Made by a program: the position numbers and the translations under genes. The notes under the pieces were generated by a model that saw only the letters and a program-made list of their open reading frames with translations, was not told the DNA's origin and did no database searches. Shown piece after piece: positions 8,575 through 15,861 of a DNA stretch of 45,079 nucleotides. This DNA comes from a virus. Within the stretch, counting starts at the first letter, position 1. Each line of letters opens with the position of its first letter. The stretch covers positions 1-45,079 of the IMG/VR virus record IMGVR_UViG_3300008110_000492. One strand, given 5' to 3'.

Positions 8575-9720
8575 ATGTTTATTGATAACGATTTTCCCAA
8601 GCTGTTGGGTGCGGAGCTGTACCGCCCCCATCCAGCTTATATCGTGGAAATGGCTTGCGAGCCTGTTGTTGTCCACGACTTCACCAAACAGCCGGGTCAA
8701 ACCGTTCAACTTGACCGCTATCGTTTCTGGGGTAGCCCTGGAACGAAGACTAGCCGTGAGCGTACCCAGGATCAAACCATCGGTACTGCTAACAGCCGGT
8801 CTATCGTAAAGGACAAGGTGCTGGTGTCTCTGCGTGAGTACACCGGTCCCGCTGACCCGAACAACACCAACCTCCCGAGCACCTTTAAAATTGCTCGTGA
8901 GACTCTGATGACCGCTCAGCGTCTGCTGCTGGACACCGGGAACCTTAACATGTTCCACCAGTCCATCGGTTCGCTGACCCTCCTGGACGACTATCGCCGC
9001 TGGCGCGACCGTGTGTTCCTGGACGAGCTGTTCAAGGCTGAGTCTCGCGGTGCCGCTTCTGATAGCCAGGGTGGTTACTACTACCCCAACGGTAAGACCA
9101 AATCTTCCGCGACTGCTCTCAACAACTACACCGCTACCGAGTACGCTTCTGAGCGGTTCAAGTTCAACGTCAAGACCGACCTTCTTGAGGTTGTGAAGCA
9201 GCTGCGTAAGCGTAACACCCCCGTGTTCGCTGACGGCTACTACCGTTGTATCGCCGATCCCTCTTTCATGAAGGATCTGCGTGCTGACCAGGGCTTCCGC
9301 GAAGTGGCCCGCTATCCTGGCACTGGTGTTCCTAATCCCCTGATGGGAATGATGGCCCCCAACGCTGCTCTGTACGGTGGCGGTCAGTTCGGTCAAGCTC
9401 AGTTCGTGGCTGGTGAACCCGTCATGCCTTCTGGCTTCGTGTTTGAAGGTGTGCGTTTCTTCGAATCCACCAACTTCCCCGACAAGAGTATCTCCGTCGA
9501 CATCGGCAGTGGCGGCGGCTCTGCAACTCGCACTACTCCTGCTGGTCTGTTCTTCGGTCCTCAGGCTGTCGGTGTAGGTATTGGCGGTCCCAATGCTCAG
9601 GTTCTCATCAATAACAATGATGACTTCAGCCGCTTTATCATCCTGATTTGGCAGCTGTACGCCGGTTTTGCTAACCTGAATAAGGACTTCATTACCACTG
9701 CCTTCACCATCGTTGAGTGA
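8575..9720 (+). CDS. Major capsid protein
   Basis: 381 residues. The protein follows the terminase-portal-scaffold order and has the look of an HK97-fold major capsid protein of the N4 gp56-like sort: a short N-terminal arm, a region with PGQTVQLDRYRFWG and SRERTQDQTIG, a long helix (FKIARETLMTAQRLLLDTGN, residues about 104-123), and a beta-rich C-terminal domain. Its codons are strongly biased toward C-ending forms compared with flanking genes, as expected for the most abundant virion protein. The family name is from memory and is less certain than the role. Confidence 0.82.
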   Translation: MFIDNDFPKLLGAELYRPHPAYIVEMACEPVVVHDFTKQPGQTVQLDRYRFWGSPGTKTSRERTQDQTIGTANSRSIVKDKVLVSLREYTGPADPNNTNLPSTFKIARETLMTAQRLLLDTGNLNMFHQSIGSLTLLDDYRRWRDRVFLDELFKAESRGAASDSQGGYYYPNGKTKSSATALNNYTATEYASERFKFNVKTDLLEVVKQLRKRNTPVFADGYYRCIADPSFMKDLRADQGFREVARYPGTGVPNPLMGMMAPNAALYGGGQFGQAQFVAGEPVMPSGFVFEGVRFFESTNFPDKSISVDIGSGGGSATRTTPAGLFFGPQAVGVGIGGPNAQVLINNNDDFSRFIILIWQLYAGFANLNKDFITTAFTIVE

Positions 9721-9739
9721 TAAAGGAGGTACTTAACCA

Positions 9740-10558
9740 ATGGCTGCTTACAAAGAAGAAGCCGGTGCAATCCTGCAACCCGGTAACCAAATCAACCGCC
9801 TGTCCTCCTATAACACCGAAGGTGTATACGGCTGGCCTGGCGTAGAAGCTTTCGAGCTGATTGGCTACGTCAAGATTGATAACCTTGCCGCAGACAAAGC
9901 TTCGTTTAAGAGCTTCGATATTATTGTTCCCTCGCCTGATCGTCGTCCTGATGACCGGGTGCGCGACAATCGCACCTCCCTGGTGGTGCAAGCCTCCTCT
10001 GCTCGTCCTGCTTATGTTTACGGCGCTTCTATCGCCGTGGCTCAGGACCTGCCCGCTGGTGGTCTGGCTGGTTTCCCTGCCTCCCCTGTGACCGCTGACA
10101 TCGGTGGTACTTCTACCGAAGGTCTGCTGCTTGGTCCTAACAACGCTGGCGCTCCTTTCGGCGTGCCTTCGACTCAAGCCAACGGTCTTGCTGCTGCTAG
10201 CGCCATTGTGAGCGCTACTAGCTCGCTGTTTGCTCAGGGTCTGAGTGATACTGCCGTTGCTGACCTGCCCTTCACCTCTAGTGTGACCACTGGTGGTATT
10301 GTGGCGGCCGACTTCGCCAACGCGATGTTCTACCGCGTCACTGCGGACACCACCTTCAAGGTGTTCAACGTGAACGGCGTGACCTCCACCTCCGCGGATG
10401 GCGACGGTGTGTTCATTAGCTCTACCGATAAGGATGCCGGCAAGGCTGGCTACCTGGTGTGCCGTGTGAACTACCTCCGTCCCGCCGCTGCGGCCACTTG
10501 GGAGTCCATCAACGAGTACATCGACTTCGTCTCGCAGGTGGGCGGAGACGACATCTGA
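9740..10558 (+). CDS. Second abundant virion protein (capsid-associated or decoration)
   Basis: 272 residues. It starts behind AAAGGAGG, a near-perfect Shine-Dalgarno sequence 9-15 nt before the ATG, and shares the capsid gene's C-rich codon usage, so high expression is likely. It is rich in Ala, Ser, Thr, Val and Gly, without long helices: a beta-type protein. It sits in the same transcript as the major capsid protein and ends at a strong terminator. A capsid decoration or tail-tube role fits; I cannot separate the two from sequence. Confidence 0.7.
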   Translation: MAAYKEEAGAILQPGNQINRLSSYNTEGVYGWPGVEAFELIGYVKIDNLAADKASFKSFDIIVPSPDRRPDDRVRDNRTSLVVQASSARPAYVYGASIAVAQDLPAGGLAGFPASPVTADIGGTSTEGLLLGPNNAGAPFGVPSTQANGLAAASAIVSATSSLFAQGLSDTAVADLPFTSSVTTGGIVAADFANAMFYRVTADTTFKVFNVNGVTSTSADGDGVFISSTDKDAGKAGYLVCRVNYLRPAAAATWESINEYIDFVSQVGGDDI

Positions 10559-10580
10559 TCGTAACTCCAAGATGCAACGA

Positions 10581-10605
10581 ACGGACCTTTCGGGGTCCGT
10601 TTTTT
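10581..10605 (+). terminator. Strong rho-independent terminator after capsid operon
   Basis: Perfect 7-bp stem ACGGACC and GGTCCGT with a TTTCGG loop, followed directly by TTTTTG. It closes the capsid transcription unit. Confidence 0.9.
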
Positions 10606-10662
10606 GTGTCTAGGCATCTAGGATTTATTTTGATAAGCTAAGCGAAGGTTCAACTAACAAAA

Positions 10663-11103
10663 ATGCTGTATCAATACCGCCTGACTGGGGGTCTTGTAGA
10701 GATGATCTCCAAACATGGTGAAGACATTGTGATGTGCATCGACTCGCAAGATGAGGTTCTATACGTCAATGAAGCCGATTTGACACCACATCTGGAGGCT
10801 ACCAATGAAAAAATTCGCACCGAAGAGCGCCTGACCGTTCAACTTGAATCGGAAGGAGTCAAGCCGCCGAAACCCACTCAACGGGAAACGTTCCCTCTTG
10901 ATACGCGTATCAATATCAATACTGCAAGCGCTCGACAGATTGCTGATGCCCTTCCAGGTGTTGGACTTAAAACAGCGCGTGATATTAAAGATTTACAGCT
11001 TTCTCTCCCTGGTGAGAAATTCACTCGATTGGATCAACTGAAATCGATCAAGCGAATTGACTGGGACGAGATGTTCAAAGATAGTCTTGTTCGCGTTGAG
11101 TGA
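10663..11103 (+). CDS. Helix-hairpin-helix (ComEA-like) protein in the virion gene block
   Basis: 146 residues. Residues 1-60 form a small beta domain with EVLYVNEADL. The C-terminal half has INTASARQIADALPGVGLKT near residues 87-106, a clear ComEA-like helix-hairpin-helix: the N-T-A-S entry, P-G-V-G hairpin, and A-R-D-I second helix. HhH motifs bind the DNA backbone without sequence preference. Lying between capsid and connector genes, it may hold the DNA end at the portal or connector. That role is inference. Confidence 0.7.
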   Translation: MLYQYRLTGGLVEMISKHGEDIVMCIDSQDEVLYVNEADLTPHLEATNEKIRTEERLTVQLESEGVKPPKPTQRETFPLDTRININTASARQIADALPGVGLKTARDIKDLQLSLPGEKFTRLDQLKSIKRIDWDEMFKDSLVRVE

Positions 11104-11123
11104 TAATTTGCGCGTGCTAGTGT

Positions 11124-11170
11124 GTTATTGGGTATAACTAGAGAGTTGTATCCAATAACGCATTTCTTTT
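11124..11170 (+). terminator. Long hairpin with T-rich tail
   Basis: A 15-bp stem, GTTATTGGGTATAAC and GTTGTATCCAATAAC (two G-T pairs), with loop TAGAGA, then GCATTTCTTTTG. It fills the gap between the HhH gene and the next ATG at 11176. It could act as a terminator, an attenuator or an RNA processing site. Confidence 0.6.
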
Positions 11171-11175
11171 GAGTA

Positions 11176-11655
11176 ATGCAACTCGATAACTTCCTCAAGT
11201 CTAAAGTTCGCTGGCACCTTGGTTATAACACCACGTCTATTCCGGCAGGTGACTTAGCGCGTCTTGAAGAAGCTGTCAACAACATCCCAGATTCGTTCTG
11301 GTATTCGAAAATTGTCGAACAAGTCAGTCGGTGCGACGAAGCTGAAAAGCGCACTGACATGACTGGAAGTGTGAACAACAATACTGTTCCCAGGAGTCGT
11401 ATCGAAAGCATAGCCGGTGACGTCGATCGTACGATTGCAACCTCTGATTTTAGAGACACGCTGAAAACCTGGACGGCAATTTACCTATACGAGACGGATC
11501 GATTAGCCCTACATTTGTATGTTCCGAATTACCGAAACCCCGAGCAAGCCCGGTATCGGTTTAATCGCGAAGGTGCTGAATTTATTCAAGCCCTTCCAGG
11601 CCCTGCCGACGTCGCTGTTGGCACTCGCCTTATGCTCTCAAACGATTTCCGTTAA
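11176..11655 (+). CDS. Putative head-tail connector protein
   Basis: 159 residues, mixed helix and strand. N-terminal helices (LDNFLKSKVRWHLGY, residues 3-17) resemble the start of small gp6-type head-completion proteins, but no diagnostic motif is present. Its position after capsid genes and before tail-associated hydrolases supports a connector or neck role. The 3' end overlaps the upstream part of the next frame but not its likely start at 11678. Confidence 0.5.
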   Translation: MQLDNFLKSKVRWHLGYNTTSIPAGDLARLEEAVNNIPDSFWYSKIVEQVSRCDEAEKRTDMTGSVNNNTVPRSRIESIAGDVDRTIATSDFRDTLKTWTAIYLYETDRLALHLYVPNYRNPEQARYRFNREGAEFIQALPGPADVAVGTRLMLSNDFR

Positions 11656-11677
11656 CGCCAAGCAGTCTAGTTCTGTC

Positions 11678-12274
11678 ATGTCGCAGTTAAATCCACAGCA
11701 AATTGCGGACCTGTTAAAACAACAAGGATTCCCGCAGGACAAGATACCGACGATGACTGCCATTGCAATGGCGGAATCAGGAGGACGCACGCAGGCATTC
11801 AATCCCGAAGGACTTGACAAATCTTATGGATTGTTTCAAGTCAACATGCACGGTGGACTTGGACCTGCACGGATGAAGCAGTTTGGCCTTCAAAAAGAGA
11901 GCCAGTTATTTGACCCAACAACTAACGTCAAGGCTGCTAAACAAATTTTAGGTAGTCAGGGTCTTGGCGCTTGGTCAGTTTATAAAAGCGGCAAGTACAA
12001 AGAATTTTTACCCCAAGCACAGCAAGCCGCACAGGCTACACAAGCTACGCCGCAGCAACCACAGCAACAACCACAAGATGTAGCAGCTGTACCAGGTGGC
12101 CGCACTTTTATTTTGTTTGGAGGCGTGCAACCACAGGTCGACCCCAAAGAGAATTTAGATCGATTCATTTTAAAGACTATTCTTAATCCAGATACACCAA
12201 AAATAGATGCAGGTCTGAATTCTCTTGCTCTGCTAACTAAAGCTTTTGGTTTAGACCAAGCACCGCAGTATTAA
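11678..12274 (+). CDS. Virion-associated lytic transglycosylase with Gln linker and shared tail
   Basis: 198 residues from ATG 11678; the frame is open further upstream inside the previous gene, but this ATG begins a complete domain. Residues 20-115 form a lysozyme-like SLT domain: MTAIAMAESGGRTQAFNP with probable catalytic Glu33, then SYGLFQVN and a C-terminal helix. A linker of Gln/Ala/Pro (residues about 117-140) leads to a C-terminal tail of about 60 residues starting TFILFGGV. The same kind of tail ends the next protein. It would cut peptidoglycan locally during DNA entry. Confidence 0.75.
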   Translation: MSQLNPQQIADLLKQQGFPQDKIPTMTAIAMAESGGRTQAFNPEGLDKSYGLFQVNMHGGLGPARMKQFGLQKESQLFDPTTNVKAAKQILGSQGLGAWSVYKSGKYKEFLPQAQQAAQATQATPQQPQQQPQDVAAVPGGRTFILFGGVQPQVDPKENLDRFILKTILNPDTPKIDAGLNSLALLTKAFGLDQAPQY

Positions 12275-12283
12275 CTACGTACT

Positions 12284-12970
12284 ATGGCGAAAACAGCAGC
12301 ACAAGACTACTTGGACGTCGGCCGTATTGCCACCACTGCGGAAGATATTTATCCGACTACAGGAGCGCACCTAGATGTGCGGGTTCTGAAAGACGGACAA
12401 TATATTGACCCAGGTACAATCCGCTCGCTTTTAACTCGCCTAAAAGTAGATAAAGACCGTAAAGCTTTGTGGCAACAACAAGGCGAACAATGGAATCCTG
12501 CATATCCAATCACTTCTGGTTATGGTAAACGTGTCGCACCCACCAAGGGTGCATCGACTTTTCACTTGGGCCAGGATTATGGTATTGGCGCAGGAGTACC
12601 TTTAGCCTGGGAAGGTCCAGGAACATTCACTCCTGGTCGTGGTTACGGCAGCATCAAAACAACTGATGCTCAGGGCACTCCATATGAGATTCGTCTTCTT
12701 CATACGGTCGGGGGTAAGCAAGGGGAACAGGCTGCAATGCAGCCACAAGCTGTGCAACCTCCCACACAACAACAACAACAACCAAAACAGGGAGACACTT
12801 ATATCATTCTCCCTGGCATTGGAGAAACTCAAAAACAAGGTGGTGATGATTTTCTGGCCGCGTATGCAAAACAGCTAATGTCTGGAGAAACATCGCAAAT
12901 TAAATCGTCAATTAATCCATTGCAGCTTTTAATGGGTGCATTTAACCAGACTCCAAACTATTTAGCGTAA
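12284..12970 (+). CDS. Virion-associated M23-like peptidase with Gln linker and shared tail
   Basis: 228 residues. Residues 72-145 match a LytM/M23 zinc endopeptidase: PITSGYGKRVAP, then HLGQDYGIGAGVPL with His94 and Asp98 as metal ligands, and RLLHTV with His140. The second histidine pair of classic M23 enzymes is not clear, so activity should be tested. A poly-Gln linker (residues about 155-170) joins to a tail beginning TYIILPGIGE and ending in INPLQLLMGAFNQTPNY, which resembles the end of the previous protein. It starts ten bases after that gene's stop. Confidence 0.7.
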   Translation: MAKTAAQDYLDVGRIATTAEDIYPTTGAHLDVRVLKDGQYIDPGTIRSLLTRLKVDKDRKALWQQQGEQWNPAYPITSGYGKRVAPTKGASTFHLGQDYGIGAGVPLAWEGPGTFTPGRGYGSIKTTDAQGTPYEIRLLHTVGGKQGEQAAMQPQAVQPPTQQQQQPKQGDTYIILPGIGETQKQGGDDFLAAYAKQLMSGETSQIKSSINPLQLLMGAFNQTPNYLA

Positions 12971-13248
12971 TGCGTTTTGCCGCTGTTCCTGGTTATTCGC
13001 CCTCTTTCCCTGTTACATACGAAAATATGTATCGGGATTATAGCTTGACGACTTCAAGTTTTAGCGACCCTTTCAATAGTAAACGTAAGGAGCAGCATAG
13101 CAAGTGTGATTTTGTTGTTGCGTATAATGGAGAAGATGATCCTAGGTTCCAGTTGAACAATCCTGCTTACATGCGCGAGGTGGTGCGTAGTAGAGCAGAT
13201 AATATTCCACCTGTTATTTTAAATAAACAGCCTTCGCAAGGTTTCTAA
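12970..13248 (+). CDS. Small hypothetical virion-block protein
   Basis: 92 residues, rich in Tyr, Ser, Pro and Asn, without membrane segments or known motifs. Start and stop overlap both neighbours (TAATG junctions), so it is translated with the peptidase gene before it and the next gene after it. Confidence 0.65.
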   Translation: MRFAAVPGYSPSFPVTYENMYRDYSLTTSSFSDPFNSKRKEQHSKCDFVVAYNGEDDPRFQLNNPAYMREVVRSRADNIPPVILNKQPSQGF

Positions 13249-13481
13249 TGAGCTACACCAAACCAGAATTACGCGAAAATCTTAAAGATCGGATTATGGC
13301 TGGCTCAAAAGGAGGTAAGCCTGGCCAGTGGTCTGCTCGCAAGGCCCAGCTTTTAGCACAAGCTTACAAAAATAAAGGTGGTGGTTATTCTGGCGGTAAG
13401 ACGGAGTCACAAAAATCTTTGGATCGCTGGGGAGAACAGAAATGGATGACTCGTAAAGAATATGAGAAAGGTAAAGGTTAG
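13248..13481 (+). CDS. Small basic protein, DUF5872-like
   Basis: 77 residues. It carries KPELRENLKDRIMAGSKGGK, then GQWSARKAQLLAQAYK, a Gly-rich turn and a final RWGEQKW-type helix. From memory this pattern (K-G-G-K-P-G-Q-W-S-A-R-K-A-Q-L-L) recurs in small proteins of phages and large DNA viruses grouped as DUF5872. Function unknown. The basic charge suggests nucleic-acid contact. Confidence 0.65.
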   Translation: MSYTKPELRENLKDRIMAGSKGGKPGQWSARKAQLLAQAYKNKGGGYSGGKTESQKSLDRWGEQKWMTRKEYEKGKG

Positions 13482-13506
13482 ACTGTTTTTATAGATAGGT
13501 GACACT

Positions 13507-13851
13507 ATGGCATTAACTTACGTGCAGGATACAATCTTTGATACCAGTCCGACGCTATCCGCGCCTGGTAATGGAAACCTGCTTCAGGTAGCTGTAAATG
13601 ATCTATTTCGTACACGAGATTATACGGTAATCGTTACAGTATCAAATATCAACACCAATGTTGTGGTGCGTTTAGATGGAAGCATTGATGGCACTAATTT
13701 TGCGGAAATTATCGCAGCGCAGACGATTTCTGGTAACGGGACGTTTGTGTACAGTGTAAGTGGGCGTCCGGTTAAATGGATCCGCCCCGTATTTGTTAGC
13801 GAATCAGGCGGCACTGCTGCTCTGGTTACTTTTAATGTGGCTGCAGCATGA
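13507..13851 (+). CDS. Small beta-sandwich structural protein
   Basis: 114 residues with alternating hydrophobic strands throughout (TVIVTVSNINTNVVVRLDGS, then GTFVYSVSGRPVKWIRPVFV). It looks like a single beta-sandwich domain, typical of virion decoration or tail proteins. A GTGAC-rich leader precedes the ATG. The stop overlaps the next gene's start by four bases. Confidence 0.6.
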   Translation: MALTYVQDTIFDTSPTLSAPGNGNLLQVAVNDLFRTRDYTVIVTVSNINTNVVVRLDGSIDGTNFAEIIAAQTISGNGTFVYSVSGRPVKWIRPVFVSESGGTAALVTFNVAAA

Positions 13852-14267
13852 TGGATCCCAAAGTCACCATTCTTCTCAATAAGAAAGTAGCAGAAGTTGG
13901 AGACTCTTGTCCGCGTGCTACAACTGATATCAAAGAAAATATCAAAAATCGCAATTGGACTATTAAGAACTTTGGCTATGGTCCATTAAATCCTGATGCG
14001 CCAGATCCAGGCTTCTGGGAAAAGAAGGCTGAACTTTGGAGTAGTGATCTCGATACTGTACAAACAGCTCTTTGTTGTAATTGTGCGGCTTTTGATCAGT
14101 CCGATAAAATTTTATCTTGCATTATTGAAGGTATAAATGAGCAAGGCGCAGCAGATCCTTACGATGTACAATGCCGAGCTGATTTAGGATACTGTCAGCT
14201 ATTTAAATTCAAGTGTGCAGGCTCCCGCACCTGCGATGCTTGGCTACATGGCGGACCGATTCAGTAG
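13848..14267 (+). CDS. Cysteine-rich protein, metal or Fe-S binding candidate
   Basis: 139 residues with nine Cys. The C-terminal part has CCNCAAFDQSDKILSC near residues 76-91 and then CRADLGYCQLFKFKCAGSRT with a final CDAW. The spacing C-x2-C ... C-x(6)-C ... C-x(4)-C recalls a high-potential iron-sulfur or zinc-knuckle arrangement; HiPIP-like is a suggestion only. It lies among virion genes. I recall similar Cys-rich proteins in marine cyanophages but cannot name a function. Confidence 0.65.
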   Translation: MMDPKVTILLNKKVAEVGDSCPRATTDIKENIKNRNWTIKNFGYGPLNPDAPDPGFWEKKAELWSSDLDTVQTALCCNCAAFDQSDKILSCIIEGINEQGAADPYDVQCRADLGYCQLFKFKCAGSRTCDAWLHGGPIQ

Positions 14268-14271
14268 TCCG

Positions 14272-14487
14272 ATGAGCGACAAAGCAATCGAGCCTGGACA
14301 AAAAAGTACCGAACGTTACTTACCAAAAGAAGCGTGGGCGCGGTTGAGTCCCGAGGAACGTAAGCGTACAGATGAGAAGAAGCAACGGGCTTCTCGAGCA
14401 GGTCGTCAGTTTGTACCGAATACAGAACGTGCAAGCAAAGCTCGCCGTGCCGTCGAATTAGCTTCGAGGAGAAAGAACAATGGCTAG
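14272..14487 (+). CDS. Small basic protein with QFVPNTE motif
   Basis: 71 residues if started at ATG 14272; in-frame starts at 14248 and 14215 overlap the previous gene. Strongly helical and basic: PKEAWARLSPEERKRTDEKK and QFVPNTERASKARRAVELA. This pattern is familiar from small cyanophage proteins. It overlaps the next gene by eight bases. Confidence 0.6.
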   Translation: MSDKAIEPGQKSTERYLPKEAWARLSPEERKRTDEKKQRASRAGRQFVPNTERASKARRAVELASRRKNNG

Positions 14488-14770
14488 ACGCGCTGGAGAA
14501 AGAATGGGATATACGCTTGGTATCACCACCAGGCGCGAACCCCATGAGTTCCCTCTCCGGACCAATGCTGGCGATTTTCAGGCGATGCTTGCTACCGAAG
14601 GCGGTTACTACGCGATAGGTAGTCGACTACCACGCAGAGATTCAGGACGTTCCCGCCTTGCTGGAGAAGCGTTTAATGTGGATTTAAATAACCTTGCTGA
14701 GGAACCAATTCTTGAAGATCCCTACGCAGCTGGTGGTGAGGTAAGCGATCTCGAAGAAAGCTTGTATTAG
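14480..14770 (+). CDS. Small hypothetical protein, acidic C-terminus
   Basis: 96 residues. The N-terminal half is basic (RRAGERMGYTLGITTRREPH); the C-terminal half is acidic. It starts inside the previous gene's end, indicating coupled translation. No family recognised. Confidence 0.6.
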   Translation: MARRAGERMGYTLGITTRREPHEFPLRTNAGDFQAMLATEGGYYAIGSRLPRRDSGRSRLAGEAFNVDLNNLAEEPILEDPYAAGGEVSDLEESLY

Positions 14771-14824
14771 ATAGCTTAGGCACGTATTAGAATATGCCTA
14801 TACGTGTTTTCAGTACTCAATACG

Positions 14825-15001
14825 ATGCCTGCTAAAGGTAAGATGCCTCCCGAGCTGCTGGCCCATTTTAAGAAAAAAGGCGGTCAGGAGTCTGAAAAGG
14901 AATCTGATAAGAAGTCAGATAAGGAACCTACTGACAAAGAGCGTCGTAAAGAGGCTGTGAAAAAAGCGCGGATGCGGATGGAGAAAAAGAAGGCATCCTG
15001 A
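14825..15001 (+). CDS. Tiny Lys/Glu-rich protein
   Basis: 58 residues from ATG 14825. MPAKGKMPPELLAHFKKKGG is followed by a run of Lys, Glu, Asp and Ser and a basic helix at the end. Highly charged and probably disordered. An upstream in-frame start at 14804 exists, but the MPAKGKMP start is more protein-like. Small proteins of this composition are common in cyanophages. Confidence 0.55.
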   Translation: MPAKGKMPPELLAHFKKKGGQESEKESDKKSDKEPTDKERRKEAVKKARMRMEKKKAS

Positions 15002-15063
15002 TTAAGGTTGTCTGCATTAGAATTTACCCAACAAAACGCATCGTACAGGGAGAGTAGCGTCAA

Positions 15064-15852
15064 TTGTCATCGTCTAGCTCAAACAAGCAGCCGCTTCTCG
15101 TTGATCGCCCGGCGACTACTTCTAGCTTAGTTACTGTGGCGTCAGGCCAGGCGTTTTCAACCAGTTTGGTGCCGACTGCGGTTGGAAATGCGACCAAAAT
15201 TTTTGACGTGGATTCTGCACAGACAGATACGTCGATTAGTGGTGCTTATATTGATGAGATTTGGTTTCAGTATTCGAAACGTAATACCGAATTTATTGAT
15301 GCGACTTCTGCTGTTGTTGGTACTTACTCAGCCAACGGCACAAATGTTGTAGTCACTATTAGTGGTGGCCATAATGTGCAGGTTGGACAGCAAGTCTATT
15401 TGAACTTCACTTCGTACAGTAGTGGAACCACTCCAATTGACCAGGCCGTTAACATCACTGCGGTAACACCAACCACGTTTACTGGCACTATTCCAAGCAT
15501 CTCTGGACCGATTACAGGTAACGTTGAGTGCAGACTGCCTTTGGATTTCTGTGTCTACCTTGTTGAAGCTGGGGCAGTTACAAACACTAACCAATTTTTT
15601 CCCTTATTTACAGTCAGTATTCCAGCTACTTACGAACACCAGTATTACAGTCTTACTGAATATAATGTTCTTCCTTTGATTAATCACCCAACCGTACAGG
15701 CGGGTTCAAATTTTTACACAGCTAACAGCGCAACTGCACCTAAAATTCGTGGCATGATGTTGAAGCGTGGACAGGCTTTATACGCTGCTTATAGCGGGAC
15801 AACTGCACTTACTAACGGATTTTATGTCACTGCGCAAGGCGGTTACTATTGA
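15064..15852 (+). CDS. Structural protein with one HGL-type beta insert
   Basis: 262 residues, TTG start behind AGGGAGAG. It is a beta-rich virion protein. Residues about 86-155 (YSANGTNVVVTISGGHNVQV through the SGPITGNV end) form a domain that occurs three more times in the next protein. The flanking parts (EIWFQYSKRNTEF; LDFCVYLVEAG; MMLKRGQALYAAYSG) form a separate core. Tail or tail-tip role inferred from neighbours. Confidence 0.65.
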   Translation: MSSSSSNKQPLLVDRPATTSSLVTVASGQAFSTSLVPTAVGNATKIFDVDSAQTDTSISGAYIDEIWFQYSKRNTEFIDATSAVVGTYSANGTNVVVTISGGHNVQVGQQVYLNFTSYSSGTTPIDQAVNITAVTPTTFTGTIPSISGPITGNVECRLPLDFCVYLVEAGAVTNTNQFFPLFTVSIPATYEHQYYSLTEYNVLPLINHPTVQAGSNFYTANSATAPKIRGMMLKRGQALYAAYSGTTALTNGFYVTAQGGYY

Positions 15853-15861
15853 TTATTAAAG

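Noticed and set aside
8557-9396. 279-codon open frame on the minus strand across the capsid gene
   Set aside because: It is antisense to a strongly codon-biased gene; the codon bias itself opens the opposite frame. The protein reads as low-complexity Val/Leu/Arg/Gly without a domain.
9704-10570. 288-codon open frame on the minus strand across the second virion gene
   Set aside because: Same cause. Composition (Arg, Gly, His, Ser, Val) mirrors the sense codons and it runs through the terminator-side end of the sense gene.
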